Origin: an uncultured Anaerolineae bacterium
GTDB lineage: Bacteria > Chloroflexota > Anaerolineae > Promineifilales > Promineifilaceae
Length of the DNA stretch: 35,057 nucleotides
NCBI GenBank assembly: GCA_937943625.1
Contig: CALEAD010000074.1
Location: forward strand, 1 to 35,057
Direction of reading: 5' to 3'
The position numbers and the translations under genes were made by a program. The notes below the pieces were generated by a model. It was not told the origin of the DNA and searched no databases. It was given only the letters and a program-made list of their open reading frames with translations. The first letter of the stretch is position 1; each line of letters opens with the position of its first letter. Shown one piece after another: positions 22,184 through 30,595 of the stretch.

Positions 22184-23293
22184 ATGTATCGGCGCATCGT
22201 CATCAAACTTGGCACCAGCGTTCTCACCGGCGGCACACCCCACTTTGACCAGGCGCACATGGTTGAGTTGGCGCGGCAATGCGCACACCTGGTGAAACAG
22301 GGCAAGGAGATCATTCTCTGTTCCTCTGGGGCCATTGCCGCCGGGCGCGAACGGCTTAACTTCCCCAGCCTGCCTCCCACGATTACCAGCAAGCAGCTAC
22401 TAGCAGCCGTTGGCCAGAGCCGCCTGATGCTGCTGTGGGAACGCTTTTTTGAGATTTATGCCATTCACGTGGGGCAAATTTTGCTCACGCGCAGCGACGT
22501 GCAAGACCGCCGCCGCTTTCTCAATGCACGCGACACAGTACAAGCGCTGCTAGAGCATGGCATTGTGCCCATTTTCAATGAAAATGATGCCGTTGCCACT
22601 GAGGAGATCAAGGTGGGCGATAATGATAACCTTTCCGCATTGGTGGCAATTTTGGCTGAGGCAGATTTGCTGCTGCTGTTGACTGACCAGCCGGGGTTGT
22701 TTACGGCCGATCCGCGTGTGAATCCGAATGCGCAGCTAATCCCAGAGGTGCAAACGATTGACGAGACGCTGCGCGCCCTGGCCGGGGGCAGCGTTAGCGG
22801 CCTGGGGGTAGGGGGCATGGCGACCAAGCTGCAAGCAGCCGACGCGGCGCGGCGTGCGGGCACAGACGTGATCATTGCCGCCGGGCAGGCGCCGGATGTC
22901 ATTTTGCGCGCCGCCGGTGGCGAGCCAATTGGCACGCGCTTTCCTGCATTGGAAACGCCGCTGGAGAATCGCAAGCGCTGGATTTATGCCGGGCCAAAGG
23001 CAAACGGCCGTCTTTTTGTAGACGCGGGGGCAGAGCGGGCATTGCTGGCAAACGGCCGTTCATTGCTGCCAGCCGGCATCACCCAGATCGAGGGCGTTTT
23101 TCAGCGGGGTGACACCGTTTCTATTCGCAATGCGGCGGGCAAAGAGCTGGCGCGGGGCATTACGCGCTATGGCAGTGACGAACTGCGCCGCATTGCCGGG
23201 CGCCATTCTGACCTGATTGCTGCTGAATTGGGCTACACCTACGGTCCGGCAGCGGTTCACCGCAACGATATGATTGTCGTGGGGAGTGGATAG
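22184..23293 (+). CDS. proB: Glutamate 5-kinase
   Basis: ProB phosphorylates L-glutamate, the first step of proline synthesis. The 369-residue protein has an amino-acid kinase domain ([25 protein letters not shown]; the substrate-binding [18 protein letters not shown]; and [15 protein letters not shown]) and a C-terminal PUA domain (about 275-360, [20 protein letters not shown]). The length fits the PUA-containing form. The start ATG has AGAGG six bases upstream. It is followed by proA on the same strand. Two ACGGCCGT octamers in the PUA part are read as Asn-Gly-Arg. Confidence 0.96.
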   Translation: MYRRIVIKLGTSVLTGGTPHFDQAHMVELARQCAHLVKQGKEIILCSSGAIAAGRERLNFPSLPPTITSKQLLAAVGQSRLMLLWERFFEIYAIHVGQILLTRSDVQDRRRFLNARDTVQALLEHGIVPIFNENDAVATEEIKVGDNDNLSALVAILAEADLLLLLTDQPGLFTADPRVNPNAQLIPEVQTIDETLRALAGGSVSGLGVGGMATKLQAADAARRAGTDVIIAAGQAPDVILRAAGGEPIGTRFPALETPLENRKRWIYAGPKANGRLFVDAGAERALLANGRSLLPAGITQIEGVFQRGDTVSIRNAAGKELARGITRYGSDELRRIAGRHSDLIAAELGYTYGPAAVHRNDMIVVGSG

Positions 23294-23296
23294 CGG

Positions 23297-23329
23297 GGAG
23301 CGTGGAGCAACTTCCGCACTCCGCGCTCC
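23297..23329 (+). repeat. Hairpin between proB and proA
   Basis: GGAGCGTGGAG (23297-23307) pairs with CTCCGCGCTCC (23319-23329) with one G-U pair and an 11-base loop. It lies in the 53-base gap between the two genes, just before the proA SD. It looks like a small inserted repeat and could lower read-through or proA translation. Confidence 0.55.
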
Positions 23330-23346
23330 GACTCAAAGGGGGTATG

Positions 23347-24606
23347 ATGAACGATTTAACCGCAACTGGTATGGCGGCCAAAGCTGCCAGCCGCACTCTG
23401 GCCATTTTACCGACGGCGCGTAAGAACGAGGCGCTGCACGCCATTGCGGCCGAATTGGAAGCGCAGCAGGAGCTGATTCTGGCGCAAAACAGCCTCGACG
23501 TGGCCGACGGCCGTACCAAAGGTCTGAGCGATTCCCTGCTAGACCGCCTGCTGCTGACCCCGGCGCGCCTGGCGGCCCTGGCCGCAGACACGCACAAAGT
23601 GGCCACCCTGCCCGACCCCGTTGGCGCGGAACTGGAAAGCCGGATGTTGTCCAACGGCATGCGCCTCAGCCGCCGCCGCATTCCCATTGGCGTGCTGGGC
23701 GTCATTTACGAGGCGCGCCCCAACGTGACCATAGACATTGCCGCGCTCAGCCTGAAGGCGGGCAATGCCGCTATTTTGCGTGGCGGCAGCGAAACGCTGC
23801 GCAGCAACCGTGCCCTGGTGCAGGCGATTCAGACGGCGCTGCGGCAGGTGAATTTGCCTGCCGCCAGCGTGCAGCTAATTGACGACCCAGACCGTGCCCT
23901 GGTAACGGCGCTGCTGCGCCTGGATAAATACGTGGACATGATTATCCCGCGTGGCGGCGCCGGGCTGCATCAGCTTTGCAAAGAGCAGAGCACTATTCCC
24001 GTCATTACCGGTGGGATTGGCATTTGCCACCTGTTTGTGGACGAGAGCGCCGACCTGGAGCGGGCGGTGGACATCATCGAAAATAGCAAGGTGCAGCGCC
24101 CCAGCGTGTGTAATGCCCTGGATACGCTGCTGGTGCATACGGCCGTTGCGCCCCAATTTTTGCTCATGATTGCCCAACGCATGGCGCAGTGTGGCGTGGA
24201 GCTGCGCGCCAGCCCGGCTGCTTACGAGCTGCTCAGACAAACCCCAGCGCGTGTGCTGCCCGCCGGTGCAGATGACTTTGACCAGGAGTGGCTTTCGCTG
24301 GTCATGGGTGTGCATCTGGTGGCGGATGTGCAGGAGGCGATTGCCTTCATTCAGGCGCACACCACCGAACATACAGAAAGCATCCTCACCAACAACCTGG
24401 CCAATGCCAATGCCTTCGTCAATGCGCTTAGCTCGGCGGCGCTGTTTGTGAATGCCAGCACGCGCTTTACCGATGGGGGGCAGTTTGGCCTGGGCGCGGA
24501 GGTGGCGGTAAGCACTCAGAAGCTGCACGCGCGCGGCCCCATGGGTCTGGAGGAGCTGACGACGTATAAGTGGATTGGCTATGGAGATGGGCATATACGG
24601 CCGTAA
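23347..24606 (+). CDS. proA: Gamma-glutamyl phosphate reductase
   Basis: ProA reduces gamma-glutamyl phosphate to glutamate-5-semialdehyde with NADPH, the second step of proline synthesis. The 419 residues show the aldehyde dehydrogenase-like fold with [43 protein letters not shown] and the catalytic C255 in [14 protein letters not shown]. The end [20 protein letters not shown] then [16 protein letters not shown] is diagnostic. The ATG at 23347 is preferred to the one at 23344 because of spacing from AAAGGGGG. The last codons carry an ACGGCCGT octamer that includes the region of the stop (GGCCGTAA). Confidence 0.96.
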   Translation: MNDLTATGMAAKAASRTLAILPTARKNEALHAIAAELEAQQELILAQNSLDVADGRTKGLSDSLLDRLLLTPARLAALAADTHKVATLPDPVGAELESRMLSNGMRLSRRRIPIGVLGVIYEARPNVTIDIAALSLKAGNAAILRGGSETLRSNRALVQAIQTALRQVNLPAASVQLIDDPDRALVTALLRLDKYVDMIIPRGGAGLHQLCKEQSTIPVITGGIGICHLFVDESADLERAVDIIENSKVQRPSVCNALDTLLVHTAVAPQFLLMIAQRMAQCGVELRASPAAYELLRQTPARVLPAGADDFDQEWLSLVMGVHLVADVQEAIAFIQAHTTEHTESILTNNLANANAFVNALSSAALFVNASTRFTDGGQFGLGAEVAVSTQKLHARGPMGLEELTTYKWIGYGDGHIRP

Positions 24607-24626
24607 AGCGTGAGCTGTGTGGCGCT

Positions 24627-26042
24627 ATGCCATTTTTGGCCAAATTTTTGCCCATCGCCCTGCTTGTTTTGGGCATTTACCTGTTCACCCTGCCCCCTGA
24701 TCTGACCTGGGCAAATTTTGGCAGTGATGGCGGGGAATTGATTACGGCCGCTTTTACCCTGGGCGTGCCCCATCCCCCTGGCTACCCAACCTATGTGTTG
24801 CTGGGCAAATTGGCCAGCCTGCTGCCCGTTGGCACGGTCGCTTTTCGCCTGAATCTCTTTTCCGCCCTGTGTGTGGCGCTGGCGGCAGGGGTTGTTTCCA
24901 CCACCAGGATGTGGTGGCTGCCAGACGGCCAGGAACTTCCCCCAGGCTACCTGCCCATTGCCGGGTTGCTGTTGGCATTTACGCCGCTGGTGTGGGGACA
25001 GGCGCTGATTGCCGAAGTGTATGGGCTGAACTTGTTGCTGGTGGCGCTATTTTTGCGGGCGCTGCTGGGGCAACGGCCGTATCTCCTCACCGGTTTTTTG
25101 CTTGGCCTCAGCCTGACCACACACCTGACGAGCGCTCTTTTGTTGCCGCTGGCGCTGGCACTGGTTCCTCCGCGCCAATGGCTGTGCCTGGGGCTGGGGC
25201 TGTTGGTCGGGTTGACACCTTACTTGTTGTTGCCCCTGCTGGCGCGCGGCTCCAGTCCTGTTGTTTGGGGCGACCCTACGACCCTGACGGACTGGTGGTG
25301 GCTTGTCAGCGCGCGCATTTACCACGCCAATGCCTTTGCCTTGCCCCCGCCTGCCTGGCTGTCCCGCCTGTGGGGGTGGGCCTGGGTACTGGCTGTAGTG
25401 GCTGCGTGGCTGGCAACTGGCGGCTGGCGACAACTTGTCGGCCAACCGCAATTCCCAGTGGCTAATGGTCAATGGTCAATTCACAATTCCCCATTGACCA
25501 TTAACCATTCGCAATTCATTATCTCCCCCACCTCTTGTCTTTTTTTCACCTTCTGCCTCTACCTGCTGTATGCCTTTTTTTATAACACGCCGGATGCGGT
25601 TGTTTTGCTGCTGCCAGCGCTGTTGATTCTGGCGCTGCTGCTTGCCCCCGCGCTGCATAGACTGCGATATTGGGGCTGGCTGCTGCCGCTGGCGCTGCTT
25701 TTGTTAAATTTTAGCGGGCAAAATTTGCGTGGCGATGTGGGCATACGGCCGTATGCCGACCAGCTCTTACGCACTGCGCCAGAAAACGCCATTTTGCTGA
25801 CGCCCGGCAATGAAACAATTTTTGCCCTGTGGTATTTTCAAGCCGTGGAGGGGATGCGCCCCGACCTGGTGCTGGTGGATGAGAACCTCTTTGCTTTTGC
25901 CTGGTACCGCGCCCGCCTTCAAGTGCAGCACCCACACTTACGCTTCCTGGCCGAAGATGATGTGGCGCAGTTTCTGCAGGAAAACGGCCGTTTCTGGCCT
26001 GTGCTGCGCATAGATTTGGCAGAGGCTCTCTCAAGCCCCTGA
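24627..26042 (+). CDS. DUF2723 polytopic glycosyltransferase-like membrane protein
   Basis: The 471-residue protein has about ten hydrophobic helices and the GT-C-like DUF2723 signature near its start: FGSDGGELITAAFTLGVPHP then PGYPTYVLLGKLASLLP. Such proteins are thought to move mannose or related sugars from lipid carriers to surface proteins or glycans. The acidic residue in SDGGE would be catalytic by analogy. A stretch around residues 280-300 is encoded by an inserted inverted repeat (25464-25509) that keeps the frame open. A soluble C-terminal part (ENAILLTPGNETIFALWYF) follows the helices. The start ATG at 24627 is chosen over 24570, which overlaps proA. No clear SD is seen. Confidence 0.75.
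   Translation: MPFLAKFLPIALLVLGIYLFTLPPDLTWANFGSDGGELITAAFTLGVPHPPGYPTYVLLGKLASLLPVGTVAFRLNLFSALCVALAAGVVSTTRMWWLPDGQELPPGYLPIAGLLLAFTPLVWGQALIAEVYGLNLLLVALFLRALLGQRPYLLTGFLLGLSLTTHLTSALLLPLALALVPPRQWLCLGLGLLVGLTPYLLLPLLARGSSPVVWGDPTTLTDWWWLVSARIYHANAFALPPPAWLSRLWGWAWVLAVVAAWLATGGWRQLVGQPQFPVANGQWSIHNSPLTINHSQFIISPTSCLFFTFCLYLLYAFFYNTPDAVVLLLPALLILALLLAPALHRLRYWGWLLPLALLLLNFSGQNLRGDVGIRPYADQLLRTAPENAILLTPGNETIFALWYFQAVEGMRPDLVLVDENLFAFAWYRARLQVQHPHLRFLAEDDVAQFLQENGRFWPVLRIDLAEALSSP
25464..25509 (+). repeat. In-frame inverted repeat inside the DUF2723 gene
   Basis: Arms AATGGTCAATGGTCAAT (25464-25480) and 25493-25509 pair with one mismatch around a 12-base loop. It is AT-rich and unlike its GC-rich surroundings, and is followed by a related ATTCGCAATTCATT. 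It is translated as NGQWSIHNSPLTINHSQF in a loop between helices. Confidence 0.75.
25741..25756. repeat. Example of the highly iterated ACGGCCGT palindrome
   Basis: GCATACGGCCGTATGC is a perfect 16-bp palindrome around the octamer ACGGCCGT, which occurs about 54 times in the window by eye. Other extended copies include GGCAACGGCCGTTGCC at 21487-21502. See the findings for frames and distribution. Confidence 0.85.
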
Positions 26043-26070
26043 TTTCCAATCGTCAGTTTCTTCTCAGGGG
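26036..26070. terminator. Hairpin shared by two convergent stop codons
   Basis: CCCCTGA (26036-26042) pairs with TCAGGGG (26064-26070) around a 21-base loop. Each arm contains one stop codon: TGA of the DUF2723 gene and TGA of livM. There are no strong T-runs, so terminator function is tentative. Confidence 0.5.
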
Positions 26071-27146
26071 CGTAAATGCAACAGCCGCAGCAGCCGCTCG
26101 CGTCCGCGCTGAATATCCAACCGGCGCGCCTGCCAGGTTCCCACCACGCCATAGGGCACAAACATCACCAACAGCACATACACCAGCCCAATTAAAAAGG
26201 TGGCATTTCCGCCAAACCAGCGCTCCAGGTAAAATTGCAGCAAACGGAAAATGGCCGCGCCCACCAGCGCGCCGCTCAGCGTGCCGATACCCCCCATCAA
26301 AATCATCAGCAGTGCCGCCACCGTCCAGCCCAATCCTGCCACCGCCGGGCTGACAATTGGCTGGTGTACGGTGTGGAAAAAGCCTGCCATTGCTGCGGTG
26401 ATAGAGGAGAGAATGAGCGCCGTCAGCTTAAAGTAAAAGGTGTTGTACCCCAGCATCTGCGCTCGCCCCTCATTTTCGCGCGTGGCAATGCACACCCGCC
26501 CCGTTGGCGAATCTACAAAGCGGCGATAGACCAGGTAGACAAAAAAGGTGAAGAAGAGCACGATCAAGTAGAGACGGAAGCGCTCATTCGAGGTATTCAG
26601 CCAGGCGGCGGGAACCACCACGCCCTGCAGCCCTACGTCGGCGCCGGTATAGGCCACCATCTCGTTTGATTTAACGATGATTTCGAACACGGAGGCAAAG
26701 CCAAGTGTGACCAGGGCAAAGGTAATGCCCTTAACGCGGGGCAGCACCAGGCCAAACAGCAGCGCTTGCACAATGCCTGCCACAATGACTGCCGCCAGTG
26801 TCGGCCCCACTCCCCAGCCAAAACTTTTGAAGGCGATGCCGGTAAGGTATGCGCCCACGGCAAAAAACATGGCGTGCCCAAAAGAAAGCAGCCCGGTAAT
26901 GCCCAGGATGAGATCGTAGCTGAGGGCGTAGATTGCCAGAATAAAGATCTCAATCAGCAACCCTTGTAAAAAGCGCGCGTTGCCGATCTCGTTGTTGAGT
27001 ACAGCCGTTGGCCCTTGCCCGTCTAACAAAGCGACGAAAAAGGGGAACAGAATCAGCGCCAGCAGCATAGCCAACGGCCCGCGATTTTCTTTGAACAAAC
27101 GCAGCGCCTCGCGCCCGGTTTCAGTGGGGGGTATTGTTGATTGCAT
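26064..27146 (-). CDS. livM: Branched-chain amino-acid-type ABC transporter permease LivM
   Basis: The 360-residue integral membrane protein is the second permease of a LivFGHMK-type importer. It shows the LivM pattern: IYALSYDLILGITGLLSFGH with AMFFAVGAYLTGI, the conserved LVTLGFASVFE, the cytoplasmic coupling loop RVCIATRENEGRAQMLGYNT, and GGIGTLSGALVGAAIF near the end. The length is normal. The start is uncertain. ATG at 27146 has no strong SD, and GTG at 27203 would lie 10 bases after the livH stop. The ATG is chosen because it gives a family-like N-terminus. It is the last gene of the minus-strand uptake cluster. Confidence 0.9.
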   Translation of the reverse strand: MQSTIPPTETGREALRLFKENRGPLAMLLALILFPFFVALLDGQGPTAVLNNEIGNARFLQGLLIEIFILAIYALSYDLILGITGLLSFGHAMFFAVGAYLTGIAFKSFGWGVGPTLAAVIVAGIVQALLFGLVLPRVKGITFALVTLGFASVFEIIVKSNEMVAYTGADVGLQGVVVPAAWLNTSNERFRLYLIVLFFTFFVYLVYRRFVDSPTGRVCIATRENEGRAQMLGYNTFYFKLTALILSSITAAMAGFFHTVHQPIVSPAVAGLGWTVAALLMILMGGIGTLSGALVGAAIFRLLQFYLERWFGGNATFLIGLVYVLLVMFVPYGVVGTWQARRLDIQRGRERLLRLLHLRP

Positions 27147-27213
27147 ATTCGTGTTCCGTTTTCCCGCGGCTGGCGATTTTTGCCAGGTTGAACTTCTTTT
27201 CACGCTTCACGCC

Positions 27214-28779
27214 CTACTCATCTCGGCCAAACAACCCATTGGGCAGTAGTAGCAAAATAATTACCATGAACAGCACGGTTGAAGCAGGAACCAGTGGCGG
27301 CGAAGGCTTGAACGGCTCGGCCAGAAAGGGCAGATTAATGCCGAGCTGGCCATATTTGATGATGAACTGCTGTAACAGGCCGACCAGCACCGCGCCAGCG
27401 GCCGCGCCGGGGTAGCTGGTGAGTCCACCAATGGCCAGGGCGATGAGTGCCAGCAGCAAAAATTGGCCTCCCATGCCGTTTGAAAGGCCAATGGAGGGGG
27501 CCGCCAGCACGCCGCCTAGCGCTGCCAGCGCTACGCCCAGGCTAAATACCAGCGTAAAGACGCGCCGCACGTTGATGCCCAGGGCTTCGACCATCTGACT
27601 GTCTTGCACACCGGCGCGGATGATCATGCCCAGACGGGTGCGTTGCAGCAATAGCCAGACGCCCACCAGGACGATGAGGCCCATGAGAATGATGAAGATT
27701 TCATTGTAGGTGCGAATACGGCCGTTGAACAAAAAAATCGTGGCGCATTGATTGGCTAACCGCTCGACAATGCTGACCACTTCGCGGCCACACCCTGCGC
27801 CCGTGCCGGCAAACATTTCTGGCTTGGGCATGGTGAATTCGGGCCGCCCCCAGATGGCGCGTACCAGCTCGATGGTGATGAAGCTGATGCCCAGGGTGAG
27901 CATGATCTGGTAAATGGGGCGTTTGTACAACGGCCGTATCAGTGTACTTTCAATTAACCCGCCTAGCAGCCCGCCAACGGCCGTTGCCACCACAATCGCC
28001 AGGGCAAACAACGCCGTGTGGTTCAGGCGATACAGCCAGGCCGTCAGGCCATCGTTCAGGGCAAAGATGAACACCCCTGCCAACGCCAGCCCACCTGCCA
28101 GTATCAGGGGGGATTTAGACAGGTAAGGGGCGGAAACGGCCGTTTGCCCTCGCAGCCGCATCCCCACCAATGCCGCTGCCAGTAAGGTGCTGCCCAACCC
28201 CAGCAACATCAGCAACAGCCAGGGCGAAAGCCCCGTCGCCACCGCGGCTGCCGGAAGCTGCATCGTCCCCTGGCTCATCGCCAGCGAAAACGTTGCCGGA
28301 CTTTCGGCAAAGACGCCAGGGTTCCACATAGCCAGTGGCCACTGCCGCAGCGCATAGATGAGCAGCGCCAGCGCCGCTGCCAAACCCAGCCAGGGCCATA
28401 TCTGGTTGACTTTGCCCGGCAACGGCCGTTGGCCCAGCCACACCCCCAGCACCGGCATCAGCATCAGCCCTGCCGCCAGCAGCAGCAGCGGCGTCAGCGC
28501 ATCCACAAACGTATCTGGCCGTACATACACCGTCCAGCCGATGTACGCCCCCAGCATAAACATCTCCCCATGTGCCAGGTTCAGCACATCCATCAGCCCC
28601 AAAATCAGCGAAAAACCGGCCGCCACCAAAAACGTAATTGCCCCAACCGCCAGCCCGCGCATCACCGTAATGACCCAATCCTCGGTAGACATCCCCTGCG
28701 AGGCAGAAACAAACAGCACCGCCAAAATGCCCAGCACAATCAACCGTGTGCGATTCTTCTTTAACCTTTCAGCCATCAT
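27214..28779 (-). CDS. livH: LivH-type permease with a large internal membrane insertion
   Basis: The 521 residues begin and end like LivH: GFSLILGLMDVLNLAHGEMF then MLGAYIGW near residue 80, and from about 280 IESTLIRPLYKRPIYQIMLT, ITIELVRAIWG, RAGVQDSQMVEALGINVRRV and GLTSYPGAAAGAVLVGLL. Normal LivH proteins have about 300 residues. Here some 150-190 extra residues separate the two conserved parts and contain about four hydrophobic segments (LLLLAAGLMLMPVLGVWLG; PWLGLAAALALLIYAL; LLLMLLGLGSTLLAAALVG; ILAGGLALAGVFIFALND). The frame is continuous, so this is a real fusion or insertion. It works with LivM to form the channel. The substrate is unknown. The start ATG-ATG at 28779 follows GGATGGG. 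Confidence 0.9.
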   Translation of the reverse strand: MMAERLKKNRTRLIVLGILAVLFVSASQGMSTEDWVITVMRGLAVGAITFLVAAGFSLILGLMDVLNLAHGEMFMLGAYIGWTVYVRPDTFVDALTPLLLLAAGLMLMPVLGVWLGQRPLPGKVNQIWPWLGLAAALALLIYALRQWPLAMWNPGVFAESPATFSLAMSQGTMQLPAAAVATGLSPWLLLMLLGLGSTLLAAALVGMRLRGQTAVSAPYLSKSPLILAGGLALAGVFIFALNDGLTAWLYRLNHTALFALAIVVATAVGGLLGGLIESTLIRPLYKRPIYQIMLTLGISFITIELVRAIWGRPEFTMPKPEMFAGTGAGCGREVVSIVERLANQCATIFLFNGRIRTYNEIFIILMGLIVLVGVWLLLQRTRLGMIIRAGVQDSQMVEALGINVRRVFTLVFSLGVALAALGGVLAAPSIGLSNGMGGQFLLLALIALAIGGLTSYPGAAAGAVLVGLLQQFIIKYGQLGINLPFLAEPFKPSPPLVPASTVLFMVIILLLLPNGLFGRDE

Positions 28780-28800
28780 TCAACCCATCCAGATCTCGGA

Positions 28801-28940
28801 TTGACAATTGACAACCACGAACAAAATCGCCAATAGTCAATGCAGCATGGTTCATGTCATCTTGACAAATTTGACCACCGGCCGCTGACGGCAAACCGCT
28901 ATCTATCTGAGATGCGGTCAGCGGTCGGTCGTCGGCGGTC
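28801..28940. repeat. REP-like hairpin and AT-rich repeat in the livF-livH junction
   Basis: GACCACCGGCCGCTGAC (28873-28889) pairs with 28917-28933 with two mismatches, and the right side continues into GTCGGCGGTC, the core also seen at 3998-4061 and in the 5' leaders. Near 28801 lies TTGACAATTGACAAC, related to the AT-rich repeat in the DUF2723 gene. No supported ORF occurs in this 212-base gap. Confidence 0.6.
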
Positions 28941-28991
28941 GAAAAATTGCAAAGCATCTCTCCAGAGCGTTATAAACCATGCTCTAAATTC

Positions 28992-29696
28992 CTACGCTGC
29001 GCCCAAATAGCGGTGGATCGTTTCTTGATCATTCACCAACTCCGCCATCAACCCCTTCTTCACCGAGCGACCCTCTTCGATAATGACATATCGTTCTGCC
29101 AGTTTACTGGCAACTACAAAATTTTGCTCCACCAGCAGCACTGTCGTATTGGCGGCCAACTGTTGAATTGCGGTAATCATCTGCTCAATTAAAACCGGCG
29201 CCAGCCCTTCGCTGGGTTCATCAATTAGCAGCAGCTTGTTATCAGGAACCAGCGCCCGCGCAATTGCCAGCATTTGCTGCTGCCCGCCAGAAAGTTTTGT
29301 GCCGGGCAGCTTAATTAACCGCTTCAGGTCGGGAAACAGGCCAAAGATAAACTCCTCCTTGCGCGCCAGGTCCCCTTTGCATCGCTCGGCAATCTTCAGG
29401 TTTTCCGCCACGCTCAAATCGCGAAAGATGGCACGGTGCTCCGGCACAAAGCCAATTCCCATTGCCGCAATGTCATAACTGCGCCGCCCCTGAAGCGGTT
29501 CACCGGCAAAGAGAATTTGTCCCTGGCTGGGCGGTGTCAGCCCCATCACAGATTTCAGCGTGGTGGTTTTTCCCGCGCCATTGCGCCCCAACAACACCGT
29601 AATGCTACCTTGCAGCACATCAACCGAAACCCCTTCCAAAATATGGAACTGCCCGATAAAGGTATGGATGTTTTGCACTTCTAGTAAATTTGTCAT
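28992..29696 (-). CDS. livF: Branched-chain amino-acid-type ABC transporter ATPase LivF
   Basis: The 234-residue ATPase has Walker A LGRNGAGKTTTLK, the LivF-typical switch IGFVPEHRAIFRDLSVAENL, ABC signature LSGGQQQML, Walker B LLLIDEPSEGLAP and the H-loop replaced by Gln in LLVEQNFV, as is usual for LivF. It hydrolyses ATP with LivG to drive import. The start is ATG at 29696. A TTG at 29705 lies in a simple repeat. No SD is found because the bases before the ATG are a GTTGGTTA-type repeat, so translation may depend on coupling to livG. Confidence 0.95.
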   Translation of the reverse strand: MTNLLEVQNIHTFIGQFHILEGVSVDVLQGSITVLLGRNGAGKTTTLKSVMGLTPPSQGQILFAGEPLQGRRSYDIAAMGIGFVPEHRAIFRDLSVAENLKIAERCKGDLARKEEFIFGLFPDLKRLIKLPGTKLSGGQQQMLAIARALVPDNKLLLIDEPSEGLAPVLIEQMITAIQQLAANTTVLLVEQNFVVASKLAERYVIIEEGRSVKKGLMAELVNDQETIHRYLGAA

Positions 29697-29739
29697 GCTA
29701 ACCAACTAACCTACCAACCAACTAACCAACCAACCAACT
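29697..29739. repeat. CCAACTAA-type simple repeat in the livG-livF junction
   Basis: The plus strand reads units such as ACCAACTAACC and CAACCAACCAACC between the two genes. It replaces the region where the livF SD should be. Confidence 0.75.
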
Positions 29740-30501
29740 CTACTCATACAACGCCCCCAAATACGCCTTTTGCACCGTTTCATTGGCAGAAATTTCCGCG
29801 GGCGTGCCTTCTGCCAGCACCTCGCCATAATGCATCACGGTAATTGTGTCTGAAACGCGCATCACAACATTCATGTTGTGTTCCACCAGAATGATTGTTT
29901 TCTTGCCGCTGGTCTGAATCTCGCGGATGAGGGCAATCAGTTCCGGTACCTGCTCCGAGGCCATACCGGCTGTGGGTTCGTCTAGCAGCAGCAGTTGTGG
30001 GTCTGGGGCTAGAATCATGCCCAATTCTAGCTTGCGCTGATCGCCATGTGGCAGCGCGCGTGCCAGCATCAGCGCCTTATCTTGCAGCCCTACTTTGCCC
30101 ATTATTTCCCAGGCGCGCTCTTCATACTGGCGAAAGGCGCGGTGCGAGCGAAACAGACGAAAATTATCACGCCCCATTGCCTGGCACGCCAGGCGAATGT
30201 TTTCCATGACGGTCAGATTAGGGAAGAGGTTGGTGATCTGGAATGAACGGCCGATTCCCAAATGGACAGCGCGATGTACTGGCAAATGGGTGATCTCTTT
30301 GCCCTTGAAAAAGACCTGCCCGGCCGTTGGCTTTAGCGTGCCGCTGAGCAAATTAAAAAACGTCGTTTTGCCCGCGCCATTTGGCCCAATGATTGAGTGA
30401 AAAGAGCCAGCCTTCACGCGCACGCTGACGTTGTTCACCGCTACCAACGCGCCAAACTCCCGCCGCAAGTTGCGCGTTTCCAGAATGATGTCATCCGCCA
30501 T
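29740..30501 (-). CDS. livG: Branched-chain amino-acid-type ABC transporter ATPase LivG
   Basis: This 253-residue ATPase has Walker A IGPNGAGKTTFFN, the LivG-type GIGRSFQITNLFPNLTVMEN, the family-specific degenerate signature LPHGDQRKLELGM, Walker B LLLLDEPTAGM and an H-loop VEHNMNVVM. The C-terminal VMHYGEVLAEGTPAEI is also typical. It pairs with LivF. The start is ATG at 30501 with GGAG six bases upstream. A longer frame to 30576 reads only the upstream inverted repeat and is rejected. It follows the binding-protein gene by 94 bases that include a strong hairpin. Confidence 0.95.
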   Translation of the reverse strand: MADDIILETRNLRREFGALVAVNNVSVRVKAGSFHSIIGPNGAGKTTFFNLLSGTLKPTAGQVFFKGKEITHLPVHRAVHLGIGRSFQITNLFPNLTVMENIRLACQAMGRDNFRLFRSHRAFRQYEERAWEIMGKVGLQDKALMLARALPHGDQRKLELGMILAPDPQLLLLDEPTAGMASEQVPELIALIREIQTSGKKTIILVEHNMNVVMRVSDTITVMHYGEVLAEGTPAEISANETVQKAYLGALYE

Positions 30502-30523
30502 AGGCTTCTCCAGTTCAGAGTTT

Positions 30524-30571
30524 GGATTTCGGATTTCGGAAACATCTCTGGCAATCCGAAATCCGAAATCC
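30524..30571. repeat. Perfect 17-bp inverted repeat between the binding-protein gene and livG
   Basis: GGATTTCGGATTTCGGA (30524-30540) is the exact complement of 30555-30571, with a 14-base loop. Each arm is itself a tandem of GGATTTC. On the transcript it forms a stable hairpin just after the binding-protein stop. It could act as a partial terminator or an mRNA end protector, making the binding protein more abundant than the transporter. That role is inference. Confidence 0.7.
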
Positions 30572-30595
30572 CTCATCTAAAATTCCAAAGTCTGT

